Program-made: the position numbers and the translations under genes
Shown here: positions 58,067-64,000 of the stretch, in pieces
How the letters are laid out: every line of letters starts with the position of its first letter
Numbering within the stretch: position 1 is the first letter of the stretch
The notes under the pieces: generated by a model
What the model was told of the DNA's origin: nothing
Database searches by the model: none
What the model saw: the letters and a program-made list of their open reading frames with translations, nothing else
Source: Streptomyces sp. NBC_00341
GTDB lineage: Bacteria; Actinomycetota; Actinomycetes; Streptomycetales; Streptomycetaceae
DNA length: 64,000 bases
NCBI RefSeq assembly: GCF_041435055.1
Contig: NZ_CP108002.1
Coordinates: 2,914,001-2,978,000, forward strand
Direction: 5' to 3'

Positions 58067-59563
58067 ATGCCGGAACTCCCCACCGGACCAACGGCACCAC
58101 AAGCACCACCGGCGGCACCGGCCCCGACCGCCCCGCCGACCCCGCCCATCCCGCTGACCGGGCTGCTGGCCAGGGAGGAGCTCGGGCTGCGCCGCATCGC
58201 GGGGCCCGCGGAGGCGGAGCTGCTGTGGGTGCACACCTCGGAGATGGCCGACCCGTATCCGTACCTGCTCGGCGGTGAGCTGCTGCTGAGCGCCGGGGTG
58301 CTGCTCACGGACCCGGACACCTATGTGTCCCGGCTGGTGGAGGCGGGGGCGGCGGCGCTCGGTTTCGGGGTGCGGCCGGTGCACGAGACGGTGCCCGAGG
58401 AGCTGATCGCGGCGTGCGAACGGCACGGGCTGCCGCTGATCGAGGTACCGCCCGAGACCCCGTTCACGGCGATCGCCCGCGCGGTGTGGCAGCTGATGGC
58501 CCAGGCCCGGGTACGCGAGCTGCGCCGGGTGACGCGCGCCCAGCAGGCCCTGGCGACGGCGGCGGCCAGGACCGATCCGGTGCCGGCCGTGCTGCACCAG
58601 CTGGCGGCCCAGCTGGAGGGGCGGGCGGTCCTGCTCACGGCCGACGGCGAGGAACTGCACGCGGCCGGCCGGACACCGGCCCCCGACGTACGGGCCGCGC
58701 TCGCCCGGCTCTCCCGGGTGGTCGCGCCGGTCGTACGCCCCGCGCCCGCCTCGGCCACCGACACCCTGGGCGCCACCCATCTCGCCGCGTACGCGCTGGG
58801 CGGCGGGCAGGGGCTCGTCCTGACCCTGGCGACGGAGCGGCGCGAGGCGGGCGACCACACCATCGCGGGGGTCGCGGTCGTCCTGCTCTCCCTGCTGGCC
58901 GCCCCGCACCAGGGCGCCGACGCCGCCGGCCGCTCGGCCGCCCTGGTCCGGCTGCTGCTGGGCGCGGACCCGGCAGGCGTCGCCCCGCTGCTGGGCGGCG
59001 CGGAGCGGTGGACGGTGGTGCACGCGCGCCGGGGCGGCGGCGACCCGGTGGACCCGCTCACGGCCGGGGCACTCGGCGCGGCCCTGGGCTCGGCGCTGGT
59101 CGACGCGGGCCGGAGCGGTGCGGCGGTACGGGTGCTGGTGCCCGGCGAGGACCGGATCACCCCGCAGCCAGGCTGGACGCTCGGCGCCTCCGCCCCCGCC
59201 GCGATCACCGCACTGGACACGGCCGACGCCCAGGCCGCGCGCGCCCTCGGCCGCGCGGAGGCGACCCGCACCCCGCTGGCCCACCACCGCACGGACACCG
59301 GCCGCGGCCTCGCCGCCCTGGTCCCCCAGGAAGCCGCCCGGGCCCACGCCCGCGCCCTGCTGGCCCCGCTCACCGAACCCCTCGCCGAGACGCTGCGCTG
59401 CTGGCTGAGCCTGCACGGCAGCTGGGACCGCACGGCGACCGCCCTCCGGGTCCACCGCAACACGGTGCGCCAGCGCATCGGGCGGTGCGCGGTGCTGCTG
59501 GGGGCGGACCTGGACGACATGGACGTACGGGCGGAGCTGTGGTTCGCGCTCCGGCAGGGGTGA
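58067..59563 (+). CDS. PucR-family transcriptional regulator
   Basis: A 498-residue regulator. After a Pro/Ala-rich tail (about 1-25), a PucR N-terminal domain (GLRRIAGPAEAELLWVHTSE, YLLGGELLLSAGVLLTDPDT, ERHGLPLIEVPPETPF) is followed by a long middle domain. The C-terminal HTH_30 domain is CWLSLHGSWDRTATALRVHR, NTVRQRIGRCAVLLGADLDD (about 445-490). PucR proteins control purine, amino-acid or polyamine catabolism and usually activate with substrate-like ligands. Here it probably controls the symporter and the ureohydrolase operon through the 70-bp elements. ATG 58067 is near GGATGAA; the frame is open upstream but that part is the control element. Confidence 0.88.
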   Translation: MPELPTGPTAPQAPPAAPAPTAPPTPPIPLTGLLAREELGLRRIAGPAEAELLWVHTSEMADPYPYLLGGELLLSAGVLLTDPDTYVSRLVEAGAAALGFGVRPVHETVPEELIAACERHGLPLIEVPPETPFTAIARAVWQLMAQARVRELRRVTRAQQALATAAARTDPVPAVLHQLAAQLEGRAVLLTADGEELHAAGRTPAPDVRAALARLSRVVAPVVRPAPASATDTLGATHLAAYALGGGQGLVLTLATERREAGDHTIAGVAVVLLSLLAAPHQGADAAGRSAALVRLLLGADPAGVAPLLGGAERWTVVHARRGGGDPVDPLTAGALGAALGSALVDAGRSGAAVRVLVPGEDRITPQPGWTLGASAPAAITALDTADAQAARALGRAEATRTPLAHHRTDTGRGLAALVPQEAARAHARALLAPLTEPLAETLRCWLSLHGSWDRTATALRVHRNTVRQRIGRCAVLLGADLDDMDVRAELWFALRQG

Positions 59564-59666
59564 TCAGGGGCGCGGATCGGGGGCGTCGGCGGACGGCCGG
59601 TTCCGGCGGGATGCGGTGTCCTGACCGACGGCCCATGGCATATGTTGCAGTGGCAAAGGGGGGCTC

Positions 59667-59975
59667 ATGGCACGGGATTACGACAGTCAGCTGCTGGAAT
59701 CGGTGGGAGTGCGCCGACGCAGGATGCGCGACGCGCTCCTGTTCGGCGCCCAGCGCGCGCGGCGCACGGCGGACGAACGGCTCGGGAAGGTGTTCGCGGG
59801 AATCGCGATCACCGCTGTGCTGTGCGCGGGGTGCGTGGGCTGGTCCTTTCTCCAGCACACCCTGGACAAACAGAAGGCCGAACAACAGAAGCAGCAGCGC
59901 CAGGCCCAGCAGTACGAGGACCCCGCGCACTCGCCCCCGCCGACGGCCCCACCCTCGTCCGGCTCCGCCCGATAG
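59667..59975 (+). CDS. Small single-pass membrane protein at the ESX locus
   Basis: A 102-residue protein. Residues 1-40 are basic and helical (LLESVGVRRRRMRDALLFGA), residues about 44-61 form one membrane helix (FAGIAITAVLCAGCVGWSFL), and the rest is a Gln/Lys-rich coiled stretch (DKQKAEQQKQQRQAQQYE) with a Pro/Ser tail. I recognise it only by position: a protein of this plan lies next to eccD in many Streptomyces ESX loci. GGGGGGCTC precedes the ATG. A scaffold or accessory role in the secretion system is an inference. Confidence 0.65.
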   Translation: MARDYDSQLLESVGVRRRRMRDALLFGAQRARRTADERLGKVFAGIAITAVLCAGCVGWSFLQHTLDKQKAEQQKQQRQAQQYEDPAHSPPPTAPPSSGSAR

Positions 59976-60031
59976 ACCGCGCGGCGGACGCGGCCCCGAC
60001 GGGGGCGGCACGCCGGCCTGTGACGCGGTGG

Positions 60032-60160
60032 GGAATTCGCGAAGTACCGGGGCGGGACATCACCGGCGAGAGACCACCAAAGGAATTTCGCCAAGTTCGG
60101 GACCGCGGAAGAACGCACAGCGCACTTTGCCCAATTAGCCCGAAATTCCGGAAATTCGCG
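60032..60160 (+). promoter_or_regulatory. Repeated GGAATTTCGC-like motif upstream of eccD
   Basis: GGAATTCGCGAAG (60032-60044), GGAATTTCGCCAAG (60082-60095) and GGAAATTCGCG (60150-60160) share a core GGAAWTTCGC in the same orientation within the 202-bp, locally A/T-richer gap before eccD. They may be regulator sites. The -10 region is not obvious. Confidence 0.35.
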
Positions 60161-60177
60161 ATGGTAGGTTTGCGCAA

Positions 60178-61533
60178 GTGGCGAGCACAGCAATGACTTC
60201 CCGGGCGGAAATGAGCCGGGTGACCCTGGTCGGCGAGCGGCGCCGGGCCGATATCGTGCTGCCCTCGGACACTCCTGTCGGGCAACTCCTGCCGGACATC
60301 CTGCAACTGCTGGACGACCGGGCCGCATCGCGGCCGCTGACCCGGCAGTTGATCACCTCCGACGGCTCGGCCCTGCCGCACGACAGCACCCTGGCGTCGG
60401 CCGGCATCGGGGACGGCGCCGTACTCCGGCTCGTCCGGGCCCATGCCGCGCCACCGGCCCCGGTGGTCCACGACGTCACCGACCTGGTGGCCGACAGCCT
60501 CGACCTGCAGGCCTGGCGCTGGAGCCCCCGCGCACGGCGGGCAGGCGCGGGGGCGACGACCGTGGTCTTCGCGGTGATCGCGGCACTGCTCGCCCGACGC
60601 GAGTTCCCGCTCGCCGCTCTGGCCGGAGCTCTCTCGGTCGTCACCCTCGCCCTCGTCGTGGCGGGTGCGCTCGTCGCGCGGCTCGGCCGGGGCAATCGCG
60701 GTCTGGCGACCGCGCTGCTGTTCGTCTCCGCCGGGCTCGCCGTCCTCACCGCCTGGACCGCCGCCGACGCCTACGACTGGTCCGGGGCGCTCCGGCTGGC
60801 CGCGGTGGCGGGCGCGGTCACCGTATCGCTGGCACTGCTCGGCTTCTTCTCGCCGTTGGGCCGGGGCGGCCTCATCGGGGCCACGGCGACGGCGGCCCTC
60901 ACCGTCGTCTGGGAGAGCGTGGCCGCCGTCGAACCGGACCCGGCCCGGCTCGGTGCCGTCATGGCGGTGGTCTCCGTGGTCCTGCTCGGCGTGCTGCCTC
61001 GGCTCGCCCTGATGGCATCCGGCCTCACCGCACTCGACGACCGGCGCTCGGGCGGTGTGTCCGTCAGCCGTCACGACGTGGGCAACGCACTCGCCGCCAC
61101 ACATCGCGGGCTCGCCCTCGCCACCTTGGCCACCTCGGTGTCGGCGGCCTCCGCGGGCTGGCTCCTCACCCTGGCCGACCGGCCGACCGTGTGGACGGTA
61201 CTGCTGCCCTCGCTCGTCGCCGTGGTGCTCCTGTCCCGGGCCCGAGCCTTCCCGCTGGTGGCCGAGGTGGTGACGCTCTTCGCCGCCGCCGCCGTCCTCC
61301 TCGTCCGCCTGGTGATGCTGTGGGCGGAGCAGTCCGGCGGCGCCGGGCCCGTCGCGGTGCTGTGCGCGGCGGCGCTGCTGCCCCTGCTCGCCCTGGCCGT
61401 CGAGCCGCCCGAGCACGTGCGGGTCCGGCTGCGGCGCACGGCCGACCTGGTCGAGTCCATCGCCGTAGTGGGGCTCTTCCCGCTCGCCATCGGCGTGTTC
61501 GGCATGTACGGACAGCTCCTCAACAAGTTCTGA
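60178..61533 (+). CDS. eccD: Type VII secretion integral membrane protein EccD
   Basis: A 451-residue ESX core component. The N-terminal ubiquitin-like domain (YukD-like, MSRVTLVGERRRADIVLPSD to about residue 90) is followed by about 11 membrane helices from residue 122 on (ATTVVFAVIAALLARREFPL, FPLAALAGALSVVTLALVVA and further). EccD lines the membrane vestibule of the ESX translocon together with EccB, EccC and EccE. The GTG at 60178 is used; ATG 60193 is an alternative. It is followed by the ATPase genes typical of the locus. Confidence 0.9.
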   Translation: MASTAMTSRAEMSRVTLVGERRRADIVLPSDTPVGQLLPDILQLLDDRAASRPLTRQLITSDGSALPHDSTLASAGIGDGAVLRLVRAHAAPPAPVVHDVTDLVADSLDLQAWRWSPRARRAGAGATTVVFAVIAALLARREFPLAALAGALSVVTLALVVAGALVARLGRGNRGLATALLFVSAGLAVLTAWTAADAYDWSGALRLAAVAGAVTVSLALLGFFSPLGRGGLIGATATAALTVVWESVAAVEPDPARLGAVMAVVSVVLLGVLPRLALMASGLTALDDRRSGGVSVSRHDVGNALAATHRGLALATLATSVSAASAGWLLTLADRPTVWTVLLPSLVAVVLLSRARAFPLVAEVVTLFAAAAVLLVRLVMLWAEQSGGAGPVAVLCAAALLPLLALAVEPPEHVRVRLRRTADLVESIAVVGLFPLAIGVFGMYGQLLNKF

Positions 61534-61606
61534 CGTCTCAGACTCCACATGTGCGGGCGCTCCGGGCGGGGCATCGAACCGGGGAAGCCGGAGAAGAAGG
61601 GCTGAC

Positions 61607-62704
61607 ATGCCGAACGCGGACAACTGGCAGGGCGATGTGCTGCGCGACCTGGGGAACCCCGCCGCGCAGAGGGCCGCGGGCCCCGACGTCCGGCCCGCGG
61701 CGGCGCCCGCCCCGTCCCAGCCACAACCACAGCCACCCGTCCCGGTCCAGCAGCCGGCGCGGGCCGGCACCAGGCGCTCGCCGACACCGGACTCGCGGGC
61801 TGTGGTGGACGAGGCGCTGGCCGCTGCGGCCCGCCGGCCGCTGCGTGGCGAGCCGGTCACCGTACGGGCCTCGCGTGCGCTGCGCCGCATCGTCTCCTCC
61901 TCCGTGGCACGCGAGGTCGCCGAGCTCACCCGTACCGCCGAACTGCTCCAGCAGCCGGTGACGACGGGGCGGCAGATCGCCGTCACCTCCATCCGGGGCG
62001 GCGCGGGCAAGACGACCGTCGCCGCACTGCTCGGCACGGCGTACGCGCACTACCGCCAGGACCCGGTCCTGCTGGTCGAGGCCGATCCGGCCCTCGGCTC
62101 GCTGCCGTTGCGGCTCGGCGCCGAGACGCTGCGCTGGACCACGGCCGATCTGGCGGACATCGTGCAGCCGCAGATGTCACTGCTCGACGTCACCGGCTAC
62201 CTCGTCCAGCTCCCGGACAACGCCTGGCTGCTGCCCGGCAGCCAGGGCCGGATCGGGACGATGCTGGACACCCCGACGTACGAGCGGGTCATGGTGGCGC
62301 TGCGACGCTACTTCGGCGTGACGGTCGTCGACTGCGAGACGCTGCCCGCCGAGGTCGCCCGGGTCGCTCTCTCGGCCGCCCAGGCCCGGGTACTGGCCGC
62401 GCCCGCCACGCTGGACGGTGTCGCGAGTACGTACGCCGTGCTGCAGTGGATGCAGGGACTGCCCCGCCAGGTGATCGAGGGGACGCTGGTCGTGCTCTCC
62501 AGCATGACGGCGCGTCCGGGCGTCGACCTGGACAAGGCCGCCGAGAGACTCGGCTCCACCGGTGCGGGCGTTCATGTCCTGCCCTACGACCGTCACCTGG
62601 CGGCGGGCGGTGCGCTCAACACCGAGCTGCTCGCGCGGCCGACCCGGCTGGCGGCCACCCGGCTGGCGGCCGAGGTGTTCCAGCTCTCCCAGAAGCGCCG
62701 GTGA
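61607..62704 (+). CDS. ESX-associated MinD/ParA-like ATPase
   Basis: A 365-residue protein. The first 60 residues are Pro/Gln/Ala-rich and probably disordered; a helical region follows. The P-loop is IRGGAGKTTVAALLG at 129-143 with the deviant Walker A of MinD/ParA proteins (GGxGKTT). VLLVEADPALGSLPLRLGAE and VVDCETLPAEV are the further acidic strands. Such proteins (EspI-like) accompany ESX loci and may position or power the machine. The ATG 61607 follows GAAGAAGGG. It lies between eccD and eccC, probably in the same transcript. Confidence 0.83.
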   Translation: MPNADNWQGDVLRDLGNPAAQRAAGPDVRPAAAPAPSQPQPQPPVPVQQPARAGTRRSPTPDSRAVVDEALAAAARRPLRGEPVTVRASRALRRIVSSSVAREVAELTRTAELLQQPVTTGRQIAVTSIRGGAGKTTVAALLGTAYAHYRQDPVLLVEADPALGSLPLRLGAETLRWTTADLADIVQPQMSLLDVTGYLVQLPDNAWLLPGSQGRIGTMLDTPTYERVMVALRRYFGVTVVDCETLPAEVARVALSAAQARVLAAPATLDGVASTYAVLQWMQGLPRQVIEGTLVVLSSMTARPGVDLDKAAERLGSTGAGVHVLPYDRHLAAGGALNTELLARPTRLAATRLAAEVFQLSQKRR

Positions 62705-62756
62705 CCCCGATGCCGCCCAGGAACCGCCGGCCGGCCGTGAACACCGGACGGAACCG

Positions 62757-64000
62757 ATGAGTACCCGACTGATCCACCGCCCCGCCCGGACCACCCGCCC
62801 GCCGGCTGCGTCGGCGCCCCGCACCATCGAGGCGCCGCCCAATCTTCCCGAGGGGAAGGCGGGGAACATCGCGATGTCGCTGCTGCCGGTCGCCGGGGTC
62901 ATGTCGTCCGTCGTGATGATGACGGTCGTCCGCAACAGCCAGTTCGCCGGACTCGGCGCGATCATCCTCGTGGTCACCGTCATCGGCTCGGTGGCCCTGC
63001 TCCTCTCCCAGCGCGGCAAGGCCCAGCGCACCCGCCGTACGCAGCGCGAGGCCTACCTCGCCTATGTGGAGGACCTGCGGGAGGAGTTGTCGGCGGAGGA
63101 GCGCTCGCGGCGCGAGCGGGCCGATGTGCTGAACCCGTCCCCGTACGCCCTCTACGACATCGTGCGCGACCCGGCCCGCCTCTGGGAGCGGCGCAGGGCC
63201 GACGACGACTTCCTGCGGGTACGGGTCGGCACCGGCGAGATGCCCGTGCGGGACCTGCGGATCGCCGAGCCGGGTTCGTCCGTCCTCACCCCTCCCGACC
63301 TCTTCATGCTCAACGAGGCCTCGGCCCTGGTGAACCGGTTCCGCAACGGCACCGAGCTCCCGCTGACCGTCCCGCTCGACCGGGCCGGCAATATCAGCGT
63401 GATCGGCCCGCGCGAGGACTGCCTGCGGGTCGCCCGCGCCCTGGTCGTCCAGACGGCGGCCCTGCACGCACCCGACGACGTGGCCATCGCCGTCGCGGCG
63501 CCGGGCGAGCGCATAGCGGACTGGGAGTGGGCCAAGTGGCTTCCGCACCTGCTCGACTCCGAGCAGTTCGACGGGCCGGTCGCCGCCCGCCGCATGGCGC
63601 CCTCCGCACCCCAGCTGGCCCGCCGGCTCGGTGCCGAGCTGCGCCGCCGGGCCTCGTACGCCGCCGAGGTCCGGCGCGGACTGGCCGGTCAGGACGCGCT
63701 GTCCATGAACTCCCGGCTGCTCGTCATCACCGACGGGCACGGCGAGGACGCCGTGGACCTGCCCCGCCCCGACGACGCGGTCGGTCTGCGCGAGATGGGC
63801 GTCAGCGTGCTGCACCTGCTCGAACAGCGGGTGCACGAACCGGGACACGTCAACGTACGCATCACCGTCGACGGCTCCGGTGTGACCATCGAGGACCTGC
63901 GGGAGCCGGAGCCCGTCCTGGCCCACGGCACGGTGGACCAGGTCGGCATTCCCTTCGCCGAGGGGCTCACCCGGATGCTCGCACCGCTGCGGCTGTCCGC
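62757..64000 (+). CDS. eccC: Type VII secretion FtsK/SpoIIIE-type ATPase EccC (partial)
   Basis: The first 414 codons of a protein that runs off the window. It begins MSTRLIHRPARTTRPPAASA, with a pair of membrane helices at about 38-60 and 66-86 (IAMSLLPVAGVMSSVVMMTV and GAIILVVTVIGSVALLL), then YVEDLREELSAEERSRRERA and RRADDDFLRVRVGTGEMPVR, which is the stalk and DUF region of EccC. The FtsK/SpoIIIE ATPase domains lie beyond the edge. EccC recruits WXG100 substrates. The ATG 62757 follows CGGAACCG. The gene follows the MinD-like ATPase by 52 bp. Confidence 0.9.
   Translation, partial: MSTRLIHRPARTTRPPAASAPRTIEAPPNLPEGKAGNIAMSLLPVAGVMSSVVMMTVVRNSQFAGLGAIILVVTVIGSVALLLSQRGKAQRTRRTQREAYLAYVEDLREELSAEERSRRERADVLNPSPYALYDIVRDPARLWERRRADDDFLRVRVGTGEMPVRDLRIAEPGSSVLTPPDLFMLNEASALVNRFRNGTELPLTVPLDRAGNISVIGPREDCLRVARALVVQTAALHAPDDVAIAVAAPGERIADWEWAKWLPHLLDSEQFDGPVAARRMAPSAPQLARRLGAELRRRASYAAEVRRGLAGQDALSMNSRLLVITDGHGEDAVDLPRPDDAVGLREMGVSVLHLLEQRVHEPGHVNVRITVDGSGVTIEDLREPEPVLAHGTVDQVGIPFAEGLTRMLAPLRLS

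Overview
The window is very GC-rich, with Streptomyces-style coding statistics: almost all codons end in G or C, GTG starts are frequent, and many genes are coupled by 4-base ATGA or GTGA overlaps. The gene families are also typical of a Streptomyces chromosome: Scr1-type XRE plus DUF397 modules, DUF993, a CsoR-type copper operon, an S28/S37 tripeptidyl aminopeptidase and an ESX locus with EccD and EccC. I see no rRNA, tRNA, CRISPR array, prophage or replication origin. The window begins inside a DUF4291 gene and ends inside eccC.

Layout. 1-1.3 kb: DUF4291 (partial) and a VC0807-type membrane protein. 1.3-8.8 kb: a myo-inositol catabolic locus, iolC / Cgl0159-family protein / iolB / iolD / mmsA on the minus strand as one overlapping transcription unit, with an iolE-like gene divergent to it and an operator-like inverted repeat between them. 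8.8-13.8 kb: DUF3626, a small Cys-bearing protein, a small HTH protein, and an MMPL exporter divergent from its likely TetR regulator across a double operator. 13.9-16.9 kb: copper resistance (CsoR-type operator, copZ, copA). 17.4-21.2 kb: citrate synthase and RecD2 helicase. 21.3-24.9 kb: a membrane protein, a toxin-antitoxin pair with a perfect autoregulatory palindrome, a TPR protein, and an NAD(P)H-binding protein with a divergent HxlR regulator.

24.8-33.4 kb is the most accessory part. It holds an Scr1/DUF397 regulatory module, a methyltransferase, a VOC protein, a 7-bp-repeat inverted structure, a HEPN-like remnant, a stand-alone MurG-like glycosyltransferase, a low-molecular-weight phosphatase remnant and a dead IS5-type element. 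33.4-38.9 kb: an uncharacterised sugar-catabolic locus (oxidoreductase, DUF993 aldolase-like protein, two TIM-barrel isomerase-like proteins, LacI regulator). Three tandem 41-bp copies of the start of the DUF993 gene lie inside its operon. 38.9-45.6 kb: EamA exporter and LysR, a Tat-exported GH3 enzyme, a secreted aminopeptidase and two small secreted proteins. 45.6-52.7 kb: a fused ABC exporter, an MFS exporter divergent from a TetR regulator over three evenly spaced operators, and a secreted beta-lactamase-fold protein.

52.7-59.6 kb carries a TPP-dependent decarboxylase-like enzyme, a ureohydrolase, a TMEM175 channel, a sodium:solute symporter and a PucR regulator. A 70-bp element is duplicated upstream of both minus-strand transcription units and contains the inverted repeat TTCATCC-N18-GGATGAA. 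I propose that these genes form a guanidino-compound utilisation regulon resembling the arginine transaminase route of Pseudomonas. This proposal and the DUF993 locus are the best candidates for undescribed biology here. 59.6-64 kb is the start of an ESX (type VII) secretion locus. A recurring oddity across the window is short tandem duplication of the first or last codons of genes (around 8.8, 35.4 and 52.75 kb).
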